From Deinococcus roseus (GTDB lineage Bacteria > Deinococcota > Deinococci > Deinococcales > Deinococcaceae): a stretch of 64,000 bases of DNA. The notes under the pieces were generated by a model, which saw only the letters and a program-made list of their open reading frames with translations, searched no databases and had not been told where the DNA came from. Positions 52,005 to 60,500 of this stretch are shown here, piece after piece. The position numbers and the translations under genes are program-made. Numbering within the stretch: position 1 is the stretch's first letter; each line of letters opens with the position of its first letter. The stretch covers positions 1-64,000 of the forward strand of contig NZ_BMOD01000022.1 of the NCBI RefSeq assembly GCF_014646895.1, given 5' to 3'.

Positions 52005-52579
52005 CGGGCACCTCCAAAGTAACGCTCCCTGAGGTGACTCAGATCCACTTCGTCGCGGATGATGTCCATCCAGGTGTCGTTGAGGCGGCGACCTCCCAGC
52101 ACAGCACTGCCCTGACGTTCCCCCAGAATGCGGAACCCCACTTTCTGGTAGGACCGGATGGCCCGCACATTGTCTGAGAGCACCAGCAAATCGATGTTGT
52201 AGAGGTTCAGGTGGAACATGCCATATTCCACCATCAGACGGACCGCCTCTGTTCCATAACCTTTGCCGAGTTGATCCGCCCGGAAGATCCCCACCCCCAG
52301 GGTGGCCGTTTGTTGCTGGCAGGAAATGTTGTGCAGGAAAACCCTGCCAATCAGGGTTTCAGAGCCCTGCAAAAAAATTCCGAAATCCATCCGGTTGGGA
52401 TCTTTCATGCGCTGGGCATACCGTTGTTCCACGGTTTCCAGTGCAAAAGGCTGAGCATGCGCATCACCGTAGGTGGCGTACTCAGCCTGATTGATGTGCT
52501 GGTAGACGGTGGGCTGGTCTTCGGTTCGCAGCCTGCTCAGAAAGACCTCGGTTCCTGGCATGATCTGGGGTAGGGTCAT
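52001..52579 (-). CDS. GNAT-family N-acetyltransferase, tandem copy 1
   Basis: This 192-residue RimJ/RimL-like acetyltransferase has LGKGYGTEAVRLMVEYGMF (acetyl-CoA loop) and RAIRSYQKVGFRILGERQG. TATCCT lies 5 bases before the ATG, so the pair is probably transcribed leaderless from here. Divergence from its partner in the N-terminal half suggests different acceptors. Confidence 0.85.
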   Translation of the reverse strand: MTLPQIMPGTEVFLSRLRTEDQPTVYQHINQAEYATYGDAHAQPFALETVEQRYAQRMKDPNRMDFGIFLQGSETLIGRVFLHNISCQQQTATLGVGIFRADQLGKGYGTEAVRLMVEYGMFHLNLYNIDLLVLSDNVRAIRSYQKVGFRILGERQGSAVLGGRRLNDTWMDIIRDEVDLSHLRERYFGGAR

Positions 52580-52641
52580 GACTCAGGATAAAAGGCTGAA
52601 TTTCAGAAGCCTATGGGCAGGGTGGCTTAGGAGGGGGTGGC

Positions 52642-53079
52642 TTACTTTTTGCGGCCCACCAGGAAATACACGGCATCTTTCTGGTAAGTGGTGAACAGCA
52701 GCAGCACTTTGCCCGTGTCGTTGGTGAATTCACTGCGGGTGGTGTTGCCTGCGGTGCTGGTGGAGCTCATGAAATACCCTGCAGCAGCAAAATTTCCCTG
52801 CAATTGTTGCACAAACACCGGGGCCAGTTTGGCAGTGAGCCCTGTGGCCACATAAAGCTGGTAATCCTGGTAGTTGCTGGCATCTTTCCCCAGGCTCTGG
52901 GCAAAACTGAGCGCATATTTGGGGTTGGTGTAGCCATAAGTGCCTTTTGGCAGGGAGATGCTGGAATCCAGCTGTGCAGAGATGGCCGTGACCACCAGCA
53001 TTTCAGCAGCGGTCTGGGCTGCAGCAACCGGAGCAGCAAGCAGAGCAAAGGTCAGCAGAAGTTTGGGCAGGGTTTGCAT
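52642..53079 (-). CDS. Secreted hypothetical protein
   Basis: This 145-residue protein has a signal peptide (MQTLPKLLLTFALLAAPVAA, cleavage after AAAQ). The mature part has no recognised domain; it ends TTYQKDAVYFLVGRKK. TATCAT is 6 bases before the ATG (leaderless). It is monocistronic, between the GNAT pair and lysZ. Confidence 0.6.
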   Translation of the reverse strand: MQTLPKLLLTFALLAAPVAAAQTAAEMLVVTAISAQLDSSISLPKGTYGYTNPKYALSFAQSLGKDASNYQDYQLYVATGLTAKLAPVFVQQLQGNFAAAGYFMSSTSTAGNTTRSEFTNDTGKVLLLFTTYQKDAVYFLVGRKK

Positions 53080-53126
53080 GTTCTGATGATAAAACGGTTC
53101 TGCTCACAGGAACATGAAAGGCACGC

Positions 53127-53159
53127 AAAAAGCGCAGGTCCGTTCAGGAATCCTGCGCA
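53127..53159 (-). terminator. Terminator of lysZ
   Basis: On the minus strand GCGCAGG/CCTGCGC with a 13-base loop, followed by TTTTTGCG. It lies 25 bases after the lysZ stop. Confidence 0.8.
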
Positions 53160-53183
53160 GAAATGCTGCTTGAGAAGCAAAAC

Positions 53184-54008
53184 TCAGTCTGCAGCGTTGG
53201 GTTTGTCTGCCACCACAGTGCCGCGTCCAGAGAGGGCAGCGGACACCGGGTTTTCAATGCGGGCATCTCCGAAAATCACGCGGCCCACTCCACCGGCCAC
53301 GGCCTCCGCAGCACCCAGCACTTTTTTCTTCATGCGGTCCTGGGCAAACCCCATGTAGGATTCCACATCGGTGGCGGGAATGAAGGGAATCAGGCTGTCC
53401 TCGTTGGGGTAATCGCGCAGCAGTCCTGGCACGTTGGAGAGCATCATCAGGGTGTGGGCTTTCAGGGCGGTGGCGAGGGCAGCAGCAGCACGGTCCCCGT
53501 CCACGTTGATGGCCACCCCTTCGTAACTGCTGGCAGGAGGGGTCAGGACAGGCAGATATCCGTTGTCCAGCAGCAACCCGATCAGGTGGGTGTTGACCTT
53601 CTCGACGGTGCCGGTGTGGTCTCCACGCAGCAGTTTGACTTTGCCATTTTCCACGCTGCGCACGCTGTCTTTGTGTTTGCCTTCAAAAACCCGGCCATCC
53701 AGACCGCTCAGGCCCACGGCGTTGACGCCCAGGCGTTGCAGGCGTTCCACGATGCCCTTGTTCATTTTGCCGCAGTACACCATCTCGAAGATTTCGATGG
53801 TTTCCCGGTCCGTGAAGCGGCTGGTGTAGCCACTGGGAGAGGTGATGAAACGGGGAGGATGTCCGAGGGCTTCTGCCACCCGGTTGGTTTCGGCGCTGCC
53901 GCCGTGCACCAGAATGAGTTTTTCCCCTGCTTTGTACAGCGCTGCAATGTCCCTGCACAGCGCATCGTAATCAATGCCCAAAGAGCCGCCAACCTTCACG
54001 ATGATCAT
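53184..54008 (-). CDS. lysZ: [LysW]-aminoadipate kinase
   Basis: This 274-residue amino-acid kinase phosphorylates the side-chain carboxyl of LysW-bound aminoadipate. MIIVKVGGSLG, VHGGSAETNRVAEALG and SGYTSRFTDRETIEIFEMVYCGK (in two parts) are LysZ-type features that set it apart from plain NAG kinases. The preferred ATG (54008) has CATACT 7 bases upstream; a frame extends 21 bases further. It lies 7 kb from lysY and is not in an operon with it. Confidence 0.92.
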   Translation of the reverse strand: MIIVKVGGSLGIDYDALCRDIAALYKAGEKLILVHGGSAETNRVAEALGHPPRFITSPSGYTSRFTDRETIEIFEMVYCGKMNKGIVERLQRLGVNAVGLSGLDGRVFEGKHKDSVRSVENGKVKLLRGDHTGTVEKVNTHLIGLLLDNGYLPVLTPPASSYEGVAINVDGDRAAAALATALKAHTLMMLSNVPGLLRDYPNEDSLIPFIPATDVESYMGFAQDRMKKKVLGAAEAVAGGVGRVIFGDARIENPVSAALSGRGTVVADKPNAAD

Positions 54009-54093
54009 GAGGTTCAGTATGGCATACAACTGTAAAGATTTTCAAGTATAAACTTTTCGAATGATAAGTAATTTGTATTCAGATCTGGCAATC

Positions 54094-54130
54094 AAAAAGT
54101 CACTGCCTGGGTAACGCCAGAGCAGTGACC
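54094..54130 (-). terminator. Terminator of the small secreted protein gene
   Basis: On the minus strand GTCACTGC-T-CTGG ... CCAG-GCAGTGAC, followed by TTTTTGATT. It lies about 80 bases after the stop at 54213. Confidence 0.75.
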
Positions 54131-54212
54131 TGAAAAGTCAAAACTGAAATCAAAGAAAAAACAGTGCAGGATGAAGTTTATCTTGAAAAAATGTTTTCCG
54201 GCATGCCCTCAA

Positions 54213-54485
54213 TCATTCACAGAGGGTCCAGTCGTAATCCTGATCGGCCATCAGGTCAGCACTGGTGTACTGGTAATCGTTCTTGGCATAGAGCAAATGG
54301 CTTCCTGGAACCATCAGGAACTCTGCTTCCTGCTCCACCTTGCCCACATGCTCCCCATCAATGAAAACATCCATGCTGTTCTCACAGAAGTTCTTTACCT
54401 TCAGGGTGAAAAGCCCCTCCAGGGCCAGTGAAGACCCCATCCCCAGCACCAGCAAAGTCGCACCCAAAAGCCATCCATAACGCAT
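54213..54485 (-). CDS. Small secreted protein, PEGA-like
   Basis: This 90-residue protein has a signal peptide (MRYGWLLGATLLVLGMGSSL). The mature part FTLKVKNFCENSMDVFIDGEHVGKVEQEAEFLMVPGSHLLYAK follows a PEGA-like pattern (strand, VFIDGExVG, VPGSHxLYA), with two cysteines that may pair. PEGA-like domains usually sit on the cell surface. GGAGGAGG precedes the ATG. Confidence 0.6.
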   Translation of the reverse strand: MRYGWLLGATLLVLGMGSSLALEGLFTLKVKNFCENSMDVFIDGEHVGKVEQEAEFLMVPGSHLLYAKNDYQYTSADLMADQDYDWTLCE

Positions 54486-54699
54486 AAAATCCTCCTCCAG
54501 TTCAGCTTAGAACCTTGAAAAAAACGAGAGCGTAAGACTTGCTCACATTGCCTTTACCTTAAAAGAAGCTCAAGAACAGGGCTGTGATCGAGACAGGGGC
54601 ATTTGCACACCAGGGATGATATGGTGCTGCGGGACTGCAATTTTTTTGCTGAAGTCTTAGAAAGCCAATTCTGCTACCCTGAAAACCGAGGGATCTTTC

Positions 54700-55770
54700 A
54701 TGTCACAACGGCCAGGACTGGTCAAATCAACAGCAGGAACCGTGCATTTTTCAGTGGACAAGGTAAAGAAGAACCGCAAGCAACTCTCCACCACGTCTTT
54801 GCGCAAACAGCTGCTGTCCCGCAACCTCAACAAGGTGCTGTCCTGCAGCCATGATTTCAATCATCAAGTTGTGCAAAGCCATTGGCATCCTCTGCTTCAT
54901 GCCACCCATGCGGCTTACAGTCTGCATTACCCTTTGCGCATCACTCCCGATGCTTTCTGGATCATGCTTTCCCAGGGATTTGCCCTGCACATTGCCAACA
55001 ACGCTGAGCTGCTGCGGGATTTCTTTGTGGGGCACCAGGACAAAGAAACCCTGAAGGTGGGCATCCATGATGCACTGGATGCCACAAACTGGCAAAACGC
55101 TGTGCAGGACTGGTGCAGTCAGATAGAGCAGCATGTGGGACCAGAGACCACAGGCCTGTTCACCTGCAATTTTTCCACCACCACACCCATCACCCGCACC
55201 GCCAGTCAGATTGTGATGATGGATGGTTTGCGTGAATATTTCGATTACCGGGCCATGTTTGTGTGCGGCATCCCAGCCATCACCCTGGAAGGCACTGTCG
55301 AAGACTGGGAGAACATCCGGGCCAGGGTGCAGCAAATGGCTTTTTACGACCTGGACTGGTGGACCCGGCACCTGCTTCCCATCTGTGATGAATTGATCCT
55401 GACGGCCATGGGAGAACCCTCTCTGGCGTTCTGGCAGGACATTTATTTGCCCATAGAACAGTACAGCGGTCAGGAAATGACCGGCTGGCTGAAATGGTGT
55501 TTTCCCTACCTGAAAGATGGAAAGGAAGTCTGCACCCGTAAAAATCACCGCATGGAAGGTGACTTTCCTGGGTTTCACTCAGGAGGCTCTCTGCCTCCTG
55601 CTGAGGTTCCAGATGGACTTTCCAGGGTGGATTTCAAGCTGCAAATTGCAGCTGAAACGCTCCCCTTGCAACTGGTGGGTGGATTTCTGGGCATGGAACA
55701 GTGCCCTGATGAATGCATCATGCAGCCCCTGGTGGGCTGGGGAGTGGTGCAGCCCGATTCAGTAAAATGA
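54700..55770 (+). CDS. DUF4419 domain protein
   Basis: This 356-residue protein matches DUF4419: HPLLHATHAAYSLHYPLRITPDAFWIMLSQGFALHIANNAE (in two pieces), LRDFFVGHQDKETL and ACNFSTTTP-like FTCNFSTTTPITRTAS. It is a mainly eukaryotic and sporadic bacterial family of unknown function. No signal or membrane segment. Its stop overlaps the next gene start by 4 bases (ATGA), coupling it to a MocR-type regulator. Confidence 0.75.
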   Translation: MSQRPGLVKSTAGTVHFSVDKVKKNRKQLSTTSLRKQLLSRNLNKVLSCSHDFNHQVVQSHWHPLLHATHAAYSLHYPLRITPDAFWIMLSQGFALHIANNAELLRDFFVGHQDKETLKVGIHDALDATNWQNAVQDWCSQIEQHVGPETTGLFTCNFSTTTPITRTASQIVMMDGLREYFDYRAMFVCGIPAITLEGTVEDWENIRARVQQMAFYDLDWWTRHLLPICDELILTAMGEPSLAFWQDIYLPIEQYSGQEMTGWLKWCFPYLKDGKEVCTRKNHRMEGDFPGFHSGGSLPPAEVPDGLSRVDFKLQIAAETLPLQLVGGFLGMEQCPDECIMQPLVGWGVVQPDSVK

Positions 55771-57239
55771 AGCCTGTGTCTTCTGACCTCCAGCTTTCCC
55801 TGCAACGCCACCTGAAAACCCCTCTGGGCCAGCAACTCCGGGAACAACTGCGCCGCCAGATCTTGCAAGGGCGACTTCCTGCAGGATCCCGGTTGCCTTC
55901 CACACGCGATGTGGCAAAAGCCTGTGGCGTGACCCGCAACACGGTGATTGCTGCTTTTGAGGAACTGCTGGCTGAGGGGCTTCTGGTCTCCCGCCAGGGA
56001 TCAGGCACCTTTGTGAACCCGGAAGTGCAGGCCAGCACAGCGGGCATGCCTGCCCTCAAGCGTGCTCCACGCTGGATGCAGAAACCCCCTCTGCAATTGC
56101 CTGTCACCCGCCCGATCCAGCCTGGAACCCTTGAATTCCGGGCCGGTTTGCCCAGCCTGGAAGCCCTGAACCGGGAAGACTGGAAAGCCCTGTGGAAAAT
56201 GGTGGGTCAAACAGGCTTTCCTGCCGATTACCAGGATGCCCAGGGAGAACTGGAATTGCGGGAACAGGTGGCCCTGTTTGTGCGGCGCTCCAGAGGCATT
56301 GCCTGCACCGCCCAGGATGTGTTGATCACCTCGGGAACCATCCATTCCCTCAACCTGATTTCCAGAGCGACCCTGGAAGCAGGGGACCGGGTGGCTTTTG
56401 AAGAACCCGGTTTTCCCCTGGCCAGAGAGGTGTTCAGGCACCATCAGGCCGAGGTGCTTCCTGCCTCTGTGGATGAGGACGGCCTCAGGGTGCAGGACCT
56501 CCCAGACCATGACCCTCCGGTGCTGATTTACACCACCCCCAGCCATCAGTTTCCTCTGGGGTACCGCATGTCCCTCCCCAGAAGGGAAGCCCTGCTGCAA
56601 TACGCAGCCCAGCATGATGCCCTGATCATTGAAGACGACTACGAAAGCGAATTCCGTTTTGATGCCCCCCTCCCTGCACTGGCGGCCATGGACCAGCATG
56701 GACTGGTGGCTTACATTGGCACGCTCTCCAAGGTGTTTTCTCCAGCGTTGCGTCTGGGGTATCTGGTGGCAGCCCCTGCCCTGATTGAACGGGTGAAGGT
56801 GCTCAGGCAACTCACCGACTACCAGCATTCCCATGTGTTGCAGATGGCCATGCTGGAAATGCTGCGCAGGGGCATGCTGGACCGCCACATCAAAGGGATG
56901 CGCAAGGTGTACGCCCAGAAAAGGCAAGCCCTCAAGGAAGCCCTGAAGGACACCATCCCTTATTGCAAATTGATCGGGATTGATGCAGGCTTGCACGGCT
57001 TTTTGCAGCTTCCGGCACAGGTCTCGTATGCCCTGGTGCAGCAGAGGTGTGCGGCCAGAAATGTGCGGGTGGAAGCCCCGGACCGGTATTACAGCCAGAA
57101 TCAGCCCCTCAATGGACTGGTGCTCGGGTATGGGGGGCTTTCCCTGCCAGAAATTCGCCAGGGCGGTCAGGTGCTCAGCGAAGTGATTCTGCAATGCATT
57201 GCTGAACAAAACTCCACAGGCTTTAAAGCACCCGTTTGA
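55767..57239 (+). CDS. MocR/PdxR-type GntR regulator with aminotransferase domain
   Basis: This 490-residue protein has a GntR winged helix (LGQQLREQLRRQILQGRLPAGSRLPSTRDVA...GVTRNTV) followed by an aminotransferase-like domain with the PLP lysine in GTLSKVFSPALRLGYLVAAP and EDDYESEFRFD. MocR proteins sense PLP or amino compounds; PdxR controls vitamin B6 synthesis. No pdx genes are nearby. It is coupled to the DUF4419 gene. The 3' end overlaps the converging membrane-protein gene by 17 bases. Confidence 0.88.
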   Translation: MKPVSSDLQLSLQRHLKTPLGQQLREQLRRQILQGRLPAGSRLPSTRDVAKACGVTRNTVIAAFEELLAEGLLVSRQGSGTFVNPEVQASTAGMPALKRAPRWMQKPPLQLPVTRPIQPGTLEFRAGLPSLEALNREDWKALWKMVGQTGFPADYQDAQGELELREQVALFVRRSRGIACTAQDVLITSGTIHSLNLISRATLEAGDRVAFEEPGFPLAREVFRHHQAEVLPASVDEDGLRVQDLPDHDPPVLIYTTPSHQFPLGYRMSLPRREALLQYAAQHDALIIEDDYESEFRFDAPLPALAAMDQHGLVAYIGTLSKVFSPALRLGYLVAAPALIERVKVLRQLTDYQHSHVLQMAMLEMLRRGMLDRHIKGMRKVYAQKRQALKEALKDTIPYCKLIGIDAGLHGFLQLPAQVSYALVQQRCAARNVRVEAPDRYYSQNQPLNGLVLGYGGLSLPEIRQGGQVLSEVILQCIAEQNSTGFKAPV

Positions 57240-57612
57240 GAAAATGCAGGCCCAGACCCACAGGCAAAAGAACCCACCAGGTTTTTTGCAGCATGTCCCA
57301 GGACAGCATCCAGCCTGTTTGCAGGGTGTAAGGTTGTGGACCCCACCAGAACAGCAGGGAAACCATCCCCACCAGAAAGACCCCCAGCAGGGCCAGCAAC
57401 ATGCCTTCCAGGGGGCTGCTCTTGCGTTCTCCTGAGAGGTGCCACAGACCACCCAGCAGGCCAGGCACCGCTGCTGCAGTCCAGAGGACAAGTTGCCTTG
57501 CTGAACGGGAAGCAATGAAACCAGCCTGCGTGGGAAACCACATCATGCCCAGCCAGGCAGCAAATGCACCCAGAACAGCACACAGCAATGCAAAACGCAG
57601 TGCCTGCATCAT
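57223..57612 (-). CDS. Small integral membrane protein
   Basis: This 129-residue protein has four hydrophobic segments (LRFALLCAVLGAFAAWLGMM, LVLWTAAAVPGLLGGLWHL, MLLALLGVFLVGMVSLLFWW, TWWVLLPVGLGLHFL). No family recognised. It starts 10 bases after the sirtuin gene stop on the same strand, so the two are likely co-transcribed. Confidence 0.6.
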   Translation of the reverse strand: MMQALRFALLCAVLGAFAAWLGMMWFPTQAGFIASRSARQLVLWTAAAVPGLLGGLWHLSGERKSSPLEGMLLALLGVFLVGMVSLLFWWGPQPYTLQTGWMLSWDMLQKTWWVLLPVGLGLHFLKRVL

Positions 57613-57622
57613 CGGATCAGCA

Positions 57623-58342
57623 TCATCCTTGATGGGTCAGGTTTTGCAGGGCAATCAGCTCCTGGGCAAGTTGGGGCAACCCCCGACTGGCCACCGCCTG
57701 AATGAAAGACACATTGGAAATGCGGGGCAACGTGGGCCTTCTGGGATCGATGATGTACTTGGGGGTGTCTTCGGGCAGGTAATTCAGCAGGGAAGAGGCA
57801 GGATAAACCGCCAGCGAAGTGCCCACCACAATGAAGATGTCTGCAGAACGCACCAGATGGGCCGCCCGTTTGAAGTGAGGCACCTCCTCTCCAAACCACA
57901 CGATGTGCGGTCTGAGTTGAGATCCCAGTTCGCAGGTGTCGCCCCAGTTGAGTTCCGGTCCCTCCAGCTGGTACACCAGCTCAGGATCCTGGGTGGACCT
58001 TGCCTTGAACAGCTCCCCATGCAAATGCACCACTGAACTGGAACCCGCCTGCTCGTGCAGGTTGTCCACGTTCTGGGTGATGATGGTGACCTGATAATGC
58101 TGCTCCAGAAGGGCCAGGGCCTGATGGCCTGCATTGGGGCTGGCCGTGATGGCCTGTTTGCGACGTTCGTTGTAGAAATCCAGCACCAGACGGGGGTGCT
58201 GGTTCCAGGCTTCAATGGAGGCCACTTCCTCGATGCGGTATTGATGCCACAACCCATTGAAATCCCGAAAGGTGGACAGTCCACTTTCAGCCGAGATGCC
58301 AGCGCCAGAGAGTACCACAAGATGTTTGGTTCGTCTTTCCAT
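57623..58342 (-). CDS. Sir2-family NAD-dependent protein deacylase, zinc-less
   Basis: This 239-residue sirtuin has LSGAGISAESGLSTFRDFNGLW, ITQNVDNLHEQAG, catalytic His in VVHLHGELF and VVGTSLAVYPASSLL. The four zinc cysteines normally found after HGELF are missing: the segment KARSTQDPELVYQLEGPELN...CELG holds one Cys only. A shortened, zinc-free small domain is known in some bacterial sirtuins. It removes acyl groups from lysines using NAD. Tandem 11-base repeats lie upstream. Confidence 0.9.
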   Translation of the reverse strand: MERRTKHLVVLSGAGISAESGLSTFRDFNGLWHQYRIEEVASIEAWNQHPRLVLDFYNERRKQAITASPNAGHQALALLEQHYQVTIITQNVDNLHEQAGSSSVVHLHGELFKARSTQDPELVYQLEGPELNWGDTCELGSQLRPHIVWFGEEVPHFKRAAHLVRSADIFIVVGTSLAVYPASSLLNYLPEDTPKYIIDPRRPTLPRISNVSFIQAVASRGLPQLAQELIALQNLTHQG

Positions 58343-58378
58343 GAAGGTCTTTCAATTGTAACGGTTTGTGAATGTCAG

Positions 58379-58400
58379 ATCATGTACAGATCGTGTACAG
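58379..58400 (-). promoter_or_regulatory. Tandem 11-base repeats upstream of the sirtuin gene
   Basis: ATCATGTACAG followed immediately by ATCGTGTACAG, one mismatch. It ends 37 bases upstream of the sirtuin ATG, just above its TACAAT. Head-to-tail 11-base units are typical of OmpR/PhoB-class response-regulator sites. Confidence 0.5.
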
Positions 58401-58604
58401 AAATTCTGGTTTTGGTCTGGACGCTGACAGTCACTCATTTCTGAAGCAACCATTTCTGCCTGTTGCTGAAAAAGCACCGTAAAATTTCGTAAATCGTGCA
58501 CAACTTACGGCAGGTGTGTTCACCGATGACAGCCCTGCCTGAAGCCATCAAAATGGATCAACGGCAAAAAAACGCCAACACTGCACGAAAATACCTTCAG
58601 GCCC

Positions 58605-58671
58605 TATAATGAAAGCAGTCACAACAAGGGCGCAAAAACGGCACAATCCCAGCGTAAACGTAAACGTTTTT
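58605..58671 (+). promoter_or_regulatory. LacI-type gene promoter and probable self-operator
   Basis: TATAAT at 58605-58610 is followed 43 bases later by GTAAACGTAAACGTTTTTC (58653-58671), which contains the palindrome AAACGTTT of the LacI/CcpA operator class. Its position downstream of the start of transcription suits autorepression. Confidence 0.5.
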
Positions 58672-58722
58672 CGCATGCCTGCAGATGGCCACAGGTTCCC
58701 TGTACCAGAAAGGTGCACCGTC

Positions 58723-59712
58723 ATGAGCAAAATCACCATCAACGAAGTGGCCCGCATTGCTGGCGTCTCCATTGGAACGGTTTCCCGCGTGCTCAACAAC
58801 CGCGCGGACGTCAACGACCAGACCCGCAAACAGGTGCTGGAAGTGGTCCGGCAACTCGGATATGTTCCAGATGCTGGAGCCCGCAAACTGGCCAGAGGCA
58901 CACGTGGCCTGATTGCCGTGGCCCCTTTTTCCAGCCATGCATCCAACAGCCCGTACTACGCCATCATCATGGACGCCATTCAGGAAGTCCTGATGCAGCA
59001 CGGATACACCGCACGGGTCATCGAACCTTCCCAGGCAGATCCCAGCAAAGTGCAGGCGTTCATCTTTCCAGGTTTGCGGCTGCACGACACCCGTCTGGAA
59101 CAGCTGAAAGAAAAAGGCATCCCCCACGTGGTGATCGGACGCCTGACCGAGCAGGACATCCCCTGGGTGGACATCGACAACTTCAAGGGCATGCAAAGCG
59201 CCGTGATGCACCTTGTGAAACTGGGCCACACCCGCATTGCCCACCTGACTGGAAGCCCCATCGGACAGACCACCTTTGACCGACTGGAGGCCTACCACCA
59301 GACCCTCTCTGCCCACAACATCGAAGAAAACCCCGACCTGATTCTGGACGGTGGCTTCAGTGAACTGGGTGGATACCGCGCTGTCAGGCAGGCCCTGGAA
59401 AAAGGCATCGAATTCACAGCCATTGCCTCTGCCAGCGATGAAATGGCCGTGGGAGCCATTTATGCTCTGGAAGACGCAGGCCTCCGGGTCCCTTACGACG
59501 TGAGCGTTACCGGCTTTGACGACCTGGAAATCGCCCAGGTGTTCAGGCCTGCCCTCACCACCGTCAAACAACCCATCCGCGAAGTGGGCCACTCCGCAGC
59601 CAAAATCCTGCTGGATTTGCTGGAAAACCGCCCTGCAGACCCCATCATGCTGCCCACCGAACTGGTGGTGCGCAGTTCCTCGGGACCTGTGAAGCGCATG
59701 GTCAAGAGGTAA
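58723..59712 (+). CDS. LacI-family transcriptional regulator
   Basis: This 329-residue regulator has the LacI helix-turn-helix and hinge (TINEVARIAGVSIGTVSRVL, GYVPDAGARKLARG) and a periplasmic-binding-protein-like sensor domain with DIDNFKGMQSAVMHLVKLGH and TGFDDLEIAQVFRPALTTV. The ligand is probably a sugar; no sugar genes adjoin. Start chosen at the ATG after AAAGGTGCACCGTC; a long upstream extension would run through the operator. Confidence 0.92.
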   Translation: MSKITINEVARIAGVSIGTVSRVLNNRADVNDQTRKQVLEVVRQLGYVPDAGARKLARGTRGLIAVAPFSSHASNSPYYAIIMDAIQEVLMQHGYTARVIEPSQADPSKVQAFIFPGLRLHDTRLEQLKEKGIPHVVIGRLTEQDIPWVDIDNFKGMQSAVMHLVKLGHTRIAHLTGSPIGQTTFDRLEAYHQTLSAHNIEENPDLILDGGFSELGGYRAVRQALEKGIEFTAIASASDEMAVGAIYALEDAGLRVPYDVSVTGFDDLEIAQVFRPALTTVKQPIREVGHSAAKILLDLLENRPADPIMLPTELVVRSSSGPVKRMVKR

Positions 59713-59723
59713 AGATGGGCCTG

Positions 59724-59764
59724 CGGCCTGCCGAGGGCCGAGAGCCCAGGGCTGAGGGCTGACA
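59724..59764. repeat. GC-rich GCCGAGGGCCGAGAGCC repeat
   Basis: GCCTGCCGAGGGCCGAGAGC continuing into CCAGGGCTGAGGGCTGA resembles the inverted sequences in the adk-infA gap (11140-11170, 11391-11411). It lies directly after the LacI gene. Confidence 0.55.
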
Positions 59765-59801
59765 AGGGAAAAGTTCACAGCAGAATTTTGTCCAGCACCA
59801 G

Positions 59802-59834
59802 AAAAATCCTTGTCAAAGTGGCAAGGACTTTTTA
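59802..59834 (-). terminator. Terminator overlapping the end of the 59832 gene
   Basis: AAAA(A)TCCTTG/CAAGGA(C)TTTTT with a 9-base loop; A- and T-rich on the two sides, so it can serve both converging genes. It overlaps the minus-strand stop codon. Confidence 0.7.
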
Positions 59835-60431
59835 TTCATCCTCAAAATCATTTTCTGGACGTGCAGGACCATAAGCAACCGAAGAGGCCTCAAGCTCACC
59901 CTGGTCGTCCATGTGTTTCATGGCTGTCCAGATGGTGTCTTCGGAAAGCTCTGAGAACATCACCAGATGGGGAATGTTGAAGGCCATGAATCCCTTGCCG
60001 CTCTTTGTGGTCAGGGAGGAACCAAAAAACTGCAGAACTGTCCATTGAAAACCCTCATGCTCTTTGTCTTTGGGCTGAACCCCCTGAGTGATGTAACGCT
60101 GAAAATACGAGGGGGTGGCACAGATGCACCAGCGCTGGGTGCCATCAGAGAAATTCAGGGTCACTTCGATGGAATCGCATTCTGGATCATGAATGGGATC
60201 GTCCAGAAGAATGCTTTCCAGCAAAACAACCTCTCCACCAGAGAGGTCAAAGTACCATGTTGAATACCAGCGATGACGGGTGTTGTCGCCCTGAATGCGA
60301 ATCTGATTTTTTTCTGGCTTGCTTTTTACAACCTGATATTTTTTCCCTTTGGTTAAAGCCTGAGAATAATTGCCAACTTGTAAACACGTCACCCATTTCC
60401 CCACCAAATCTTCTCCAGCAGATTCATCCAT
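59832..60431 (-). CDS. Hypothetical protein with SH3-like N-terminal part
   Basis: This 199-residue protein opens with LVGKWVTCLQVGNYSQALTKGKKYQVV and IRIQGDN, a pattern seen in small SH3-like barrel proteins of unknown role. The C-terminal half (FMAFNIPHLVMFSELSEDTIWTAMKHMDDQGELEASS split) is not recognised. TAGATT lies 6 bases before the ATG (leaderless). The upstream flank holds repeat copy C. Confidence 0.6.
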   Translation of the reverse strand: MDESAGEDLVGKWVTCLQVGNYSQALTKGKKYQVVKSKPEKNQIRIQGDNTRHRWYSTWYFDLSGGEVVLLESILLDDPIHDPECDSIEVTLNFSDGTQRWCICATPSYFQRYITQGVQPKDKEHEGFQWTVLQFFGSSLTTKSGKGFMAFNIPHLVMFSELSEDTIWTAMKHMDDQGELEASSVAYGPARPENDFEDE

Positions 60432-60500
60432 CCCGCAAATCTACCAGAGAAAAAGCATCCTTGCGATTGCAAACGTGCTTAACTGATGTGGCTGATTTTG

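Larger units (their letters stand above)
58343..58722. other. Divergent regulatory region between sirtuin and LacI-type genes
   Basis: No gene is seen in these 380 bases. Contents: sirtuin-side TACAAT and 11-base repeats (58379-58400), short CGTAAA repeats at about 58479-58496, a TATAAT for the LacI gene (58605-58610) and an AAACGTTT operator (58653-58671). Confidence 0.7.

Noticed and set aside
54603..54854. 83-codon frame overlapping the DUF4419 start
   Set aside because: It runs out of frame through the DUF4419 gene and its Shine-Dalgarno region.
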